Assembly: GCA_030682505.1 (NCBI GenBank)
Contig: JAUXOH010000451.1
Span: 1 to 18,287 of the forward strand
From: Candidatus Didemnitutus sp.
GTDB lineage: Bacteria > Verrucomicrobiota > Verrucomicrobiia > Opitutales > Opitutaceae
Length of the DNA stretch: 18,287 nt
Direction: 5' to 3'
The translations under genes and the position numbers were made by a program. Under the pieces are notes generated by a model. It saw nothing but the letters and a program-made list of their open reading frames with translations, searched no databases and had not been told where the DNA came from. Each line of letters starts with the position of its first letter. Positions within the stretch are counted from its first letter, which is position 1. Shown piece after piece: positions 10,387 through 17,557 of the stretch.

Positions 10387-11553
10387 CTAACCGCCGAAGC
10401 ACTCCAAATATTTCACGCCGGCGCCGGTGTTGAAGAGCACCACGGATTCATGGGGGCTGACCGTGTTCCGCTGCCGCAAATGCTTGAGCGCCGCGTAACA
10501 GGCCGCGCCCTCGGGCGCGACGAACAGGCCCTCGGCCGCGCCGACTTCACGCGTGCAGGCGATCATCTCGTCGTCGGATACCGCAATCGCGCCGCCGCGC
10601 GACCGGCGCAAGATGTCGAGCATGATGAAATCGCCGATCGCTTTCGGCACACGCAGTCCCGAAGCGCGGGTCTCCGCGCCGACGTGCTCCGCAGCGAATT
10701 TGTCCCCTTGCTCAAAGGCCCGGACGATGGGTTGGCAACCGGTGGCTTGGACGGAGAACATCCGCGGGCGTTTCGCACCAATCCAGCCCATCTGTTCCAT
10801 CTCGTCGAACGCCTTCCACATTCCGACGAGACCCGTGCCGCCACCGGTGGGGTAGAGCACGACATCCGGCAACTGCCAGTCAAGTTGCTCGGCCAGCTCG
10901 TAGCCGAGCGTCTTCTTGCCCTCGACCCGATACGGCTCCTTCAAGGTGGAGACGTCGAACCAGCCTTCCGCCGCCTTGCGCCGCGCCACTTCGGCACCGC
11001 AATCGGTGATGAGTCCATTGATCAACGTGACGTGCGCGCCCATTTCGCGACACTCGATGACGTTGGCCTTGGGCGTGTCGGCGGGCATGAACAGGTGCGC
11101 CTCCATCCCGGCCCGGGCCGCGTAGGCCGCGAGCGCGCCGGCCGCGTTGCCGGCGGAGGGGGCGGCGAGTTTGGTGAGACCGAGCTGTTTGGCCATCGAG
11201 ACCGCGGCGGACATCCCGCGGGCCTTGAAGCTCTGCGTGGGATTCTGGGACTCGTCCTTGATGAAGAGCCGGTCGAGCCCTTGGCGCACGCCGAGGCGGG
11301 CCGCACCGAGCAGGGGAGTGAAGCCTTCGCCGAGGCTGACGACCTCGGCGTCGCGGCGCACCGGCATCACCTCGCGGTAGCGCCACATGGAGGACACGCG
11401 GCCCTTCAGCGCCTCCTTGGTGAGGGTGCGGGCAGCGGCCACCAAGTCATAGGCAGGGTAAAGCGGTTTGCTGCAACAGGCGCTGACGTTCTGGGGCACA
11501 CCGGCGTCGTGCGAGGAGCCACAAGCGGTGCAAACAAGATGGGTGAGGTGCAC
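10387..11553 (-). CDS. thrC: Threonine synthase
   Basis: This PLP enzyme converts O-phosphohomoserine to threonine (EC 4.2.3.1). From the GTG at 11553 it has 388 residues. The N-terminus carries a zinc-ribbon-like Cys set (C8, C11, C26, C27), common in one threonine synthase branch. Next come SLGEGFTPL (73-81), the PLP lysine K111 in NPTQSFKARG, PSAGNAAGALAAYAARAG (cofactor and substrate contacts) and the phosphate-binding loop PTGGGTGLVG. The frame could open six codons earlier at a TTG, but the GTG is directly preceded by 13 unbroken pyrimidines, matching other genes here. It diverges from the helicase gene across 97 bp. No homoserine pathway neighbour (hom, thrB) is in the window. Confidence 0.93.
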   Translation of the reverse strand: MHLTHLVCTACGSSHDAGVPQNVSACCSKPLYPAYDLVAAARTLTKEALKGRVSSMWRYREVMPVRRDAEVVSLGEGFTPLLGAARLGVRQGLDRLFIKDESQNPTQSFKARGMSAAVSMAKQLGLTKLAAPSAGNAAGALAAYAARAGMEAHLFMPADTPKANVIECREMGAHVTLINGLITDCGAEVARRKAAEGWFDVSTLKEPYRVEGKKTLGYELAEQLDWQLPDVVLYPTGGGTGLVGMWKAFDEMEQMGWIGAKRPRMFSVQATGCQPIVRAFEQGDKFAAEHVGAETRASGLRVPKAIGDFIMLDILRRSRGGAIAVSDDEMIACTREVGAAEGLFVAPEGAACYAALKHLRQRNTVSPHESVVLFNTGAGVKYLECFGG

Positions 11554-11566
11554 GGGGGAAAGGGAA
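11554..11566 (-). promoter_or_regulatory. Pyrimidine tract that supports the thrC GTG start
   Basis: Thirteen consecutive pyrimidines (TTCCCTTTCCCCC) directly abut the GTG start on the minus strand. The alternative TTG six codons upstream lies just before this tract and lacks one of its own. This favours the GTG start. The ribosome-loading role is inferred by analogy with the other genes here. Confidence 0.4.
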
Positions 11567-11615
11567 CACAAAGCGGCCCCCGGGGCTAGGCAGAAGCTCC
11601 GCGCACAGTTTGCGC

Positions 11616-11621
11616 TATCAT
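11616..11621 (+). promoter_or_regulatory. Possible -10 box for the helicase gene
   Basis: TATCAT matches five of six bases of the sigma-70 -10 consensus and would place the transcript start about 23 bases before the ATG. No convincing -35 hexamer lies at the right distance (GAAGCT at 17 bp), so this is tentative. Confidence 0.3.
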
Positions 11622-11650
11622 TTGGGCTGGATTGGGGTCAGTCTCTAGTC

Positions 11651-13402
11651 ATGGAAAAACGCCCATTTACCGAACTCGGCCTCTCACCGGAGATTCTGAA
11701 GGCCGTTGACAAGATGGGATTTGAGGAAGCCTCACCCATCCAGACGGCGGTCATCCCGGTTGCGCTCACCGGGAAGGATCTGGTCGGTCAATCCGCCACC
11801 GGTTCCGGCAAGACAGCGGCGTTCGCCATCCCGGTGATCGAAAAAATCGACGTGACCAAGCGCGCCGTGCAGGCGCTGATCCTGTGTCCGACGCGCGAAC
11901 TCGCGGTGCAAGTGGCCGAGGAGGTGGGCAAATTGGGTTCGTTCAAGCGCGGTCTGCTCGAGGTGCCGATTTACGGCGGTCAGAGCTACGACCGGCAATA
12001 TCGCGCGCTGGCCGCCGGGGCGCAGGTCGTGATCGGCACGCCCGGCCGCGTCATGGACCACATGCAACGCGGCTCGTTGAAACTCGATCACCTGAAGATC
12101 GTGGTGCTCGACGAGGCCGACCGGATGCTCGACATGGGCTTCCGTGACGACATCGAACATATCTTGAGTGCCGTCCCCGATTCACGGCAGTTGCTGTTCT
12201 TCTCCGCGACGATGCCGCGCCCGATCCAGGAGATGATCAAGAACTACAGCCGCGACCCCGTCTGGGTGCGGATCGAGGCGCACGCCCAGAACGCCCCGCA
12301 GGTCGACCAGATCTTTTTCGAGGTCGATCGCCGTTCCAAGATCGAGGCGCTCACCCGGCTGATCGACATCAATGATTTCCGCTCCGGCATCATTTTCTGC
12401 AGCACGAAGATCATGGTCGATGAACTCGACGAGAACATGCACTCGCGCGGCTACGCCGTCGACCGGCTGCACGGCGATCTCACGCAGATGCAACGCGACC
12501 GCGTGATGGACAAGTTTCGCCGCAAGGCCTTCGAGTTCCTGATCGCGACCGACGTGGCGGCCCGCGGACTCGATGTCGATGACCTCGAGGTCGTCTTCAA
12601 TTACGATCTGCCCAACGATGCCGAGGACTACACCCACCGCATCGGCCGCACCGGCCGGGCGGGCAAGAGCGGTCGCGCCATCACCTTCGTGTGCGGACGC
12701 GAGATCTACAAACTCCAGAGCATGGCGCGCTATGCCGGCCTGAACATCCGGCGCGAACGGGTGCCGTCGATGAGCGAGGTCGAGGATGCGCGGGTGGACG
12801 TTTTCATGGAGAAACTCCGCCGCACGCTCGACGAGAAGAAATTCAAGACCCACGAGGGCGTGGTTGATCGCCTGCTGGAGCAGGGTTACGCGAGCACCGA
12901 TATCGCGTCGGCCTTGATCCATCTGTTGCGCGGCGGGGCGGAAGAAGCCGCCAAGCCCGCGGCCAAGGCACCCGCCAAGTTCGCCAGTGAGTCGAAGCCC
13001 TATCAAAGCGGACCGGCTGCTCCCGTCGCGAAAGCCCCGGTGCGCAAGGCGCCCGTCGAGGCTCCTGCCGCCGCGAAACCGGTGGCCGCGAAGCCAGCCG
13101 CTCCCGCGGCGGCCGCACCGAAGAAGAAGGCCTACGAGCGCAAGGCCCGCACGGGCCGCGAACCGGGCTTCTCCATCATCTCCTTCAACGTGGGCAGCGA
13201 ACACCTCGTGACCCCGGCGGATCTGGTGGGAAAAATCGCCGGCGTGACCCGGCTCCCCGCCAGCGTGGTGGGCGCCATCGACATCCACGAAACGCACACC
13301 CATGCCGACGTCATGACCGAGCACGCCGCGGTCGTGATCCGCAAGCTTGAGGGCATCAGGATCAAGGACGTGTCACTGACCCCGACCTTGGTGACGCTCT
13401 AG
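11651..13402 (+). CDS. DEAD-box RNA helicase with C-terminal DbpA-type RNA-binding domain
   Basis: The ATG at 11651 gives 583 residues. A longer in-frame reading upstream overlaps thrC and adds nothing conserved. All DEAD-box motifs are present: Q motif with Q31, motif I SATGSGKT (48-55), PTRELAVQ (80-87), TPGR (130-133), DEAD (154-157), SAT (185-187), ATDVAARGLDV (299-309) and HRIGRTGRAG (329-338). A linker rich in Ala, Pro and Lys (about 431-495) leads to a DbpA-type domain (507-583), which in DbpA and CsdA binds structured RNA. It should unwind RNA with ATP, probably in ribosome assembly or cold adaptation, in the cytoplasm. It resembles CsdA/DeaD more than DbpA in layout, but I would not assign a symbol. 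Two short hairpins without T-runs follow the stop codon. Confidence 0.95.
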   Translation: MEKRPFTELGLSPEILKAVDKMGFEEASPIQTAVIPVALTGKDLVGQSATGSGKTAAFAIPVIEKIDVTKRAVQALILCPTRELAVQVAEEVGKLGSFKRGLLEVPIYGGQSYDRQYRALAAGAQVVIGTPGRVMDHMQRGSLKLDHLKIVVLDEADRMLDMGFRDDIEHILSAVPDSRQLLFFSATMPRPIQEMIKNYSRDPVWVRIEAHAQNAPQVDQIFFEVDRRSKIEALTRLIDINDFRSGIIFCSTKIMVDELDENMHSRGYAVDRLHGDLTQMQRDRVMDKFRRKAFEFLIATDVAARGLDVDDLEVVFNYDLPNDAEDYTHRIGRTGRAGKSGRAITFVCGREIYKLQSMARYAGLNIRRERVPSMSEVEDARVDVFMEKLRRTLDEKKFKTHEGVVDRLLEQGYASTDIASALIHLLRGGAEEAAKPAAKAPAKFASESKPYQSGPAAPVAKAPVRKAPVEAPAAAKPVAAKPAAPAAAAPKKKAYERKARTGREPGFSIISFNVGSEHLVTPADLVGKIAGVTRLPASVVGAIDIHETHTHADVMTEHAAVVIRKLEGIRIKDVSLTPTLVTL

Positions 13403-13464
13403 GGCAGGGCGCCCCTGCAACTCCCGCGCGCCCCGGAGGCGGCTCCGGCGCGATGGGTGCGGGC

Positions 13465-13492
13465 ACAAAAAAGCCGGCCCGTCGGGCCGGCT
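13465..13492 (-). terminator. Intrinsic terminator of the TlpA-family gene
   Basis: On the minus strand a perfect 9-bp stem (AGCCGGCCC, loop GAC, GGGCCGGCT) runs into six T residues. It lies 34 bp past the stop codon of the thioredoxin gene, a textbook Rho-independent terminator in that direction. On the plus strand the stem is not followed by T residues, so it should not end the helicase transcript efficiently. Confidence 0.88.
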
Positions 13493-13526
13493 GAAAGAGG
13501 ATCGCGAAGGCGCGCGAGGACGGCGA

Positions 13527-14384
13527 TCAGGGAAGCAGTTTCGCGATCTCGGTCGCGAGGTCATCGCCCCGCAAATCGGTCGCGACGATCTTGCCGTTCT
13601 GATCGAGCAGGAAGGTGGCCGGGATCGAGTCGATGCCGAGGGACTTGGAGATCTTGTTGTTCCAGCCCTGACCGTCGAAGTGCTGGACCCAGGTCATCTT
13701 GTTTTCCTGCAGGAAGGCTTCGAGCTTGCCGCGATCCTTGTCGAGGCTGACTCCGATGATCTCGAAACCCTTCGCGTGGAATTGCTCATACGCGGCGATG
13801 ACGTGCGGCAGTTCCGCGATGCAGGGGCCGCACCACGTGGCCCAGAAATCGATGAGCACCACCTTGCCGCGATAAGCCGCGAGATCGAGCGTCTTGCCGT
13901 GCATGTCGAGTTCGGAGAAAATCGGGAATTCCGCGCCGGGCTGGAGGGCCGCCTTCATTTTCTTGGCGGCAATCATCGGCTCGAGTTCGACGAGCAGGCC
14001 GGAGACTTCGGTGGCAATCTCCGTCGCGGGAAAATCGGCCACGATCTTTCTCAACTGCACGGCGCCTTCGTCGAAATCCTCAAAGATCTGGAGGAACAGC
14101 ATCGCTTTCATCAGCGCGATCCGGGCCACTTCTTCGGTCCGTTGGCCGGAGTATTTTGCCAGCAGGACATCGAATTGTTTGAGCTCGCCGGCGAGCGCCT
14201 CCGCGGATTGCTCACCGGCGCGCAGCTTGGCGCCGATGACTTCGATGAGTGCGTCGAGGTCCACTTGGGCCGGAGTGGGCGCGGGGGCTGGGGCGGGCTC
14301 GGCCGGGGCTTCTTGGGCGAAGCCGGCCGTGGTGAAGACAAGGGCAGCCAAAACTGCCGAGAGCAGGGGAAAACGTGATTTCAT
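13527..14384 (-). CDS. TlpA/ResA-type periplasmic thioredoxin-like protein
   Basis: From the ATG at 14384 the protein has 285 residues. A signal peptide (KSR, hydrophobic 7-20, probable cleavage after GFA at 23) sends it across the membrane. An upstream in-frame ATG at 14507 would bury this signal, so it is rejected. A short Ala-Pro-Glu spacer (24-40) is followed by a helical region (41-145) and an AhpC-TSA/thioredoxin domain (147-285). This has the redox motif WATWCGPC, with cysteines C185 and C188, and the cis-proline P255 in SIPATF. Such proteins reduce or isomerise disulfides outside the cytoplasm, for example in cytochrome c maturation, but no cytochrome genes are nearby. The gene ends at a strong terminator and diverges from the HNH gene. 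Confidence 0.92.
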   Translation of the reverse strand: MKSRFPLLSAVLAALVFTTAGFAQEAPAEPAPAPAPTPAQVDLDALIEVIGAKLRAGEQSAEALAGELKQFDVLLAKYSGQRTEEVARIALMKAMLFLQIFEDFDEGAVQLRKIVADFPATEIATEVSGLLVELEPMIAAKKMKAALQPGAEFPIFSELDMHGKTLDLAAYRGKVVLIDFWATWCGPCIAELPHVIAAYEQFHAKGFEIIGVSLDKDRGKLEAFLQENKMTWVQHFDGQGWNNKISKSLGIDSIPATFLLDQNGKIVATDLRGDDLATEIAKLLP

Positions 14385-14398
14385 GAGGGAAGGGGGAA
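14385..14398 (-). promoter_or_regulatory. Pyrimidine tract that supports the TlpA-gene start
   Basis: Fourteen consecutive pyrimidines (TTCCCCCTTCCCTC) abut the ATG at 14384 on the minus strand, with no Shine-Dalgarno motif. It is the longest uninterrupted example in the window. The ribosome-loading role is inferred. Confidence 0.4.
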
Positions 14399-14485
14399 TG
14401 GCAGCAAAGCGGCGGTGGTTTGCAAGCCAACGGTTTCGACCGGCGGAGCTGCGGGACCCGGGGTCTTCCGCACCTGACCGCCTGC

Positions 14486-14514
14486 TTGACAGTTTTTCGC
14501 GGTCCACGTAACCA
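14486..14514 (+). promoter_or_regulatory. Candidate sigma-70 promoter of the HNH gene
   Basis: A perfect -35 hexamer TTGACA (14486-14491) is followed, after 17 bp, by TAACCA (14509-14514), a poor -10 match. Transcription would start near base 14521, only about four bases before the ATG at 14525, implying an almost leaderless mRNA. The weak -10 keeps confidence modest. Confidence 0.4.
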
Positions 14515-14524
14515 CGAGCCCGTC

Positions 14525-15142
14525 ATGCAAGCCGCGCTCGATCAGCCGGTCCTCGTGCTTAACCGCCTGTGGCAGGCAGTTAATATCATTGGTGCGCGCC
14601 GGGCCTTCGCTTTGTTGGCCCGCGAACATGCCCAGGTGGTCCATCAGACCGACGATGTTTTCCAGACTTACTCGTTGATGGATTGGGTCGATTTCTCGAC
14701 CTTCAATCCCGCCCTGAACGACCATGAAACCGTGCACACCGTCAACCGCGCCATCCGGCTGCCGCGGGTCGTGTTGCTGACTTTTTTCGACAAGCTGCCC
14801 TGCAAGGAACTCAAGCTCACGCGCAACAACGTCTTCGAGCGCGACGACAACCGCTGCCAGTATTGCGGCAAGGTCTGTGCGCGCGAGCAGCTCAATCTCG
14901 ACCACGTCATCCCGCGGCATTACGGCGGCAAGACGACGTGGGAAAACATCGTGTGCTCGTGCATCAAGTGCAACACACGCAAGGCGAACCGCCTCCCGCA
15001 CGAGGCGCACATGCGGCTCACCCGCAAACCGTCCCGCCCGAAGTGGCGCCCGGTCATCTCGCTCGTGCTCGGCAACCACGGCCACGAGAAGTGGAAGGAT
15101 TTCCTCGATGTCGCGTATTGGAATGTCGAACTCGAGGAATAG
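14525..15142 (+). CDS. HNH-family endonuclease-like protein
   Basis: The ATG at 14525 gives 205 residues; an ATG 35 codons upstream would overlap the likely promoter and adds an unconserved leader. Residues 105-156 form an HNH zinc-finger nuclease fold: C111-X2-C114 and C146-X2-C149 as zinc ligands, D126-H127 as the catalytic pair in LDHVIPRHYGG, and N141 and N150 as later polar positions. The N-terminal part (LVLNRLWQAVN, 10-20) is typical of a widespread chromosomal HNH family whose role is poorly known. No methyltransferase or other restriction partner is adjacent, so a restriction function is unlikely; repair or nucleic-acid processing is possible. The gene ends at its own terminator. Confidence 0.88.
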   Translation: MQAALDQPVLVLNRLWQAVNIIGARRAFALLAREHAQVVHQTDDVFQTYSLMDWVDFSTFNPALNDHETVHTVNRAIRLPRVVLLTFFDKLPCKELKLTRNNVFERDDNRCQYCGKVCAREQLNLDHVIPRHYGGKTTWENIVCSCIKCNTRKANRLPHEAHMRLTRKPSRPKWRPVISLVLGNHGHEKWKDFLDVAYWNVELEE

Positions 15143-15174
15143 TTGGCCCGCCATTGCGGTTACCTCAACACCCC

Positions 15175-15210
15175 AAAAAACGGTCGGCCTCGTGCCGGCC
15201 GTTTTTATTT
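15175..15210. terminator. Terminator of the HNH gene, probably bidirectional
   Basis: AAAAAA, CGGTCGGC, loop CTCGT, GCCGGCCG and TTTTT form an 8-bp stem flanked by A and T runs. One pair is G-U in plus-strand RNA and an A-C mismatch in minus-strand RNA, so it should work best for the HNH gene. It also lies at the very end of the opposing 57-codon gene, whose TAA falls in the T-run. Confidence 0.85.
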
Positions 15211-15378
15211 CCGCCGCGCGAGTTGCAGCCAACCGAGCCCGACGATCAGGACCAGCAGGCTGCCGAGAATCAGCATGCCGCGCACTCGCAACGGCACGCC
15301 GCGAAAAGCCACCAGCAGCGCCATGCTGGCGAGAATCCATGCCACCATGACGCCAGCCGCGAGCAGACGGGAACGCAT
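15205..15378 (-). CDS. Small two-helix membrane protein (57 residues)
   Basis: A short frame starts at ATG 15378 and ends at TAA 15205-15207. Two hydrophobic segments (about residues 5-24 and 34-52) are joined by a basic loop (RGVPLRVRG, 26-34), and the chain ends in ARRK. By the positive-inside rule, a hairpin with the loop and C-terminus placement is ambiguous because both are basic. I recognise no family. It begins 35 bp after the cupin gene on the same strand and ends exactly at a terminator, which supports it as the last gene of that transcript. No Shine-Dalgarno motif is clear. It could be a spurious frame, but the length, hydrophobic pattern and terminator placement favour a real gene. 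Confidence 0.6.
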   Translation of the reverse strand: MRSRLLAAGVMVAWILASMALLVAFRGVPLRVRGMLILGSLLVLIVGLGWLQLARRK

Positions 15379-15413
15379 GGCGATTCGAGGCAGTCGGTCG
15401 AACCTGAGGCCGC

Positions 15414-15740
15414 TCAGGTGCGGTAGTCCTCGCGCACCGGGGCGAAGACATCGATGAGCTTGCAGGCGGTCAGCGTGGTGCCACCGTGCAGGGTGTTGGC
15501 CGGGATCAAGGCCGACATCCCGGGCTCGAGCACCGTGGTCTCCTCACCGACGGTGAACTTGAACCGTCCGGCCAGCACGTAGGTGAACTGTTCGTGCGGA
15601 TGCTGGTGCAGCGGCACCACCGTGTCGGCGTTCAACTCCACTTCGCCCACGGTCGTGCGTTCCAGATGCGCGTAGCGGCCGCGGATCGTGCCGTTGAAGA
15701 TTTCCTTGGCGGGCAGGGTGCTGAGCGTGACGAAGGGCAT
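15414..15740 (-). CDS. Small single-domain cupin, KdgF-like
   Basis: The 108-residue protein is one cupin barrel. Motif 1 is VVPLHQHPHEQFTYVLAG (41-58), with H45, H47 and probably Q51 as metal ligands. Motif 2 is PGMSALIPANTLHGG (73-87), with H85 as the fourth. The C-terminal block LIDVFAPVRED (95-105) closely recalls KdgF, a cupin that opens 4,5-unsaturated uronate rings during pectin and alginate breakdown. Fold and metal site are clear; KdgF activity is an inference, since no uronate genes are in the window. It lies 66 bp after the histidine kinase gene and 35 bp before the small membrane protein. It is the one gene here with a good Shine-Dalgarno-like motif. Confidence 0.88.
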   Translation of the reverse strand: MPFVTLSTLPAKEIFNGTIRGRYAHLERTTVGEVELNADTVVPLHQHPHEQFTYVLAGRFKFTVGEETTVLEPGMSALIPANTLHGGTTLTACKLIDVFAPVREDYRT

Positions 15741-15747
15741 GGCGGCA

Positions 15748-15752
15748 TCCTC
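15748..15752 (-). promoter_or_regulatory. Shine-Dalgarno-like motif of the cupin gene
   Basis: GAGGA lies seven bases before the ATG at 15740 on the minus strand. It is notable because most other genes in the window lack such a motif. Confidence 0.5.
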
Positions 15753-15806
15753 GACTCCCGCGCGGGGCTTTTCGATGCAAATTCCCGGAAATGACGCGAA
15801 GGACCC

Positions 15807-17534
15807 TCAGCCCTTCGCCAGCGGCAGGGTCACCCGCATGGTCGTCCCCTCGTCGCCGGTGGCGACGAGCGAGAGCTCTCCATGGTGGTCCTTGACGATG
15901 CGCTGGGCGATCGCGAGCCCGAGGCCCGTGCCATCGGTGCGCCCGGAAAGAAACGACTCGAAGATCCGCGGCCGGATCTCCGCGGGAATGCCGGAACCGG
16001 TGTCGGTGAAATCGATCTGCACTGCGCCGGTGGCCGGGGCGCACTTGACGGTGAGCGAACCGCCCTCGGGCATCGCCTGCATCGCGTTGAGCGCGAGATT
16101 GAGGAACACCTGTTGCAACTGGCCCTTGTTCGCTTCGACGGGGATCGGCCCGGGCGAGGGGAGGTAGCGCAACTGCACCGCGGACTGCGCGAGCTTGGCC
16201 CGCAGCAAGTGCAGCGTATCCTCGAGTACGGCCGCCAGCGGCCAGCGCGAGTGCAGCGTCGACGGGGCGCGCGCGAACGACAGCACGCGGGCGACAATGC
16301 CCTCCAGTTGCTCGATCTTGTCGGTGATGACCTCGAGGTCGCGCCGCCGGGGATCGTCCACCGGGAAATCGATCCCGAGCGTGCCGTGGAGCAGTTTGAT
16401 CACCGTGAGCGGATTGCGGATCTCGTGCGCGATCTCGGTCGCGAGCAGGCCGAGCGTGGTGAGCGTCTGGTTCTTGCGCAGCGATTCCTCGGATTGAAAG
16501 ACGCGGGCATAGAGTCGCGCGTTGTGCAGGGCGACGGCGGCGAAACTGGCGAGCGCGGCGAGCAACCGCTTCTGGGCGTCCGAGAACCGGTGGGGACGGG
16601 CGGTGTAGACGGCGAGCACGCCGGCGGGCGCGCCGTCGACCAGCAGCGGCGCGGCGAGGAGCGAGCAGAGGCTGGCGTCGGCCGGCAGATCGACGGCCCC
16701 GTGGCCGCCCGTGCCGTTCAAGTCCTGAAACTCCACCACGCGGCCGACGCGCAGGGCCGTCGCGAGCATGGAATGGGTCGCGGCAAAGGGTTCGCGCCCG
16801 AGCGCACTGTCGACGAAATTGAGTTCACTGCTCCAGGCTTGGAGTTCGAACAGGTTCTGCGCCGGGTCGCAGGCGTGCAGGGTGCAGAGCCGGGCGTCGA
16901 ACAGGCTGCGACCGCTGCGCGTGAGCGTGGCGAGCAGGTCGCCTTCTTCGAGGCGGGCGACGAGCGAGTGGCCGAGTTCGACGAGCGTCTCGAGCTGCGC
17001 GGACTCGCCCTGCAGGCGCTCCAGTTGCCAGCGGCGGTGGAGCATGCGGCTGGCCTCGTCGGCAAAGCGCACGAGGCGACCGAGGTCGGCCGCGGTGAAG
17101 GCGTTGGTCCGGTCGGCGTCGATGTTGATCACGCCCACGGCCTGGCCGTGATGGAGGAGGGGAGCGGCGATCTCGCAGCGCACCGCCGCCCGCGCGGCGA
17201 TGTAGCGGGGATCGGAGTGCACGTCGGGCACGAGGAGCGGTTTGCCCTGCAATGTGACCCATCCCGTGATGCCCTGCCCGAGTTTGAGCGCAAAATTGCC
17301 GGTGTCGGGCGGCAGGCCCTGTTGCGAGGCGATCTCGAGGTAGCCGGTGTGGGGGTTGAGCAGCGAGAGCGACCCGCTGGCCGCACCGAAAAATTCCAGC
17401 AGGCTGGCGAGCACGGCGGCCTCGGCGGCGCGGGCATCCCCCTCGCTGGAAGCGAACGCGGCGATGCGGTAAAGCACCTCGAGCTCGCGGCTGGAAACAG
17501 AATCAGGCATCTCGACCAGAAGAGATGAAGGCAT
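15807..17534 (-). CDS. Soluble GAF-GAF sensor histidine kinase
   Basis: The 575-residue protein has no signal peptide or membrane segment, so it should sense signals inside the cell. Two GAF domains (about 15-165 and 185-340) precede a coiled connector and the HisKA helix, with phospho-acceptor H370 in ATEIAHEIRNPL. The ATPase domain shows the N box (N479 and N483 in FLNLALNAMQAM), DTGSGIP (511-517) and GTGLGLAI (535-542). The kinase core resembles the NtrB/AtoS type. The gene starts 23 bp after the glnD-like gene, so the two are probably cotranscribed. An ATG eight codons later (17510) is an alternative start. No response regulator is adjacent. Confidence 0.93.
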   Translation of the reverse strand: MPSSLLVEMPDSVSSRELEVLYRIAAFASSEGDARAAEAAVLASLLEFFGAASGSLSLLNPHTGYLEIASQQGLPPDTGNFALKLGQGITGWVTLQGKPLLVPDVHSDPRYIAARAAVRCEIAAPLLHHGQAVGVINIDADRTNAFTAADLGRLVRFADEASRMLHRRWQLERLQGESAQLETLVELGHSLVARLEEGDLLATLTRSGRSLFDARLCTLHACDPAQNLFELQAWSSELNFVDSALGREPFAATHSMLATALRVGRVVEFQDLNGTGGHGAVDLPADASLCSLLAAPLLVDGAPAGVLAVYTARPHRFSDAQKRLLAALASFAAVALHNARLYARVFQSEESLRKNQTLTTLGLLATEIAHEIRNPLTVIKLLHGTLGIDFPVDDPRRRDLEVITDKIEQLEGIVARVLSFARAPSTLHSRWPLAAVLEDTLHLLRAKLAQSAVQLRYLPSPGPIPVEANKGQLQQVFLNLALNAMQAMPEGGSLTVKCAPATGAVQIDFTDTGSGIPAEIRPRIFESFLSGRTDGTGLGLAIAQRIVKDHHGELSLVATGDEGTTMRVTLPLAKG

Positions 17535-17557
17535 TGCGGCCTGTTGGGGAGCGAATT

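Noticed and set aside
11468..11650. 61-codon upstream extension of the helicase frame
   Set aside because: It overlaps the thrC coding start on the other strand, shows no conserved helicase sequence and contains the likely promoter; the ATG at 11651 starts right at the conserved region.
12950..13135. Repetitive Ala/Pro/Lys codons in the helicase gene, suggesting a DNA repeat
   Set aside because: The repetition is at the protein level, a flexible linker between the helicase core and the RNA-binding domain; no exact tandem DNA unit is present.
13404..13453. Two hairpins after the helicase stop (GCAGGG/CCCTGC and CCGGAG/CTCCGG)
   Set aside because: Both stems are only 6 bp and no T-run follows, so they are not convincing intrinsic terminators; short G+C palindromes are common in this DNA.
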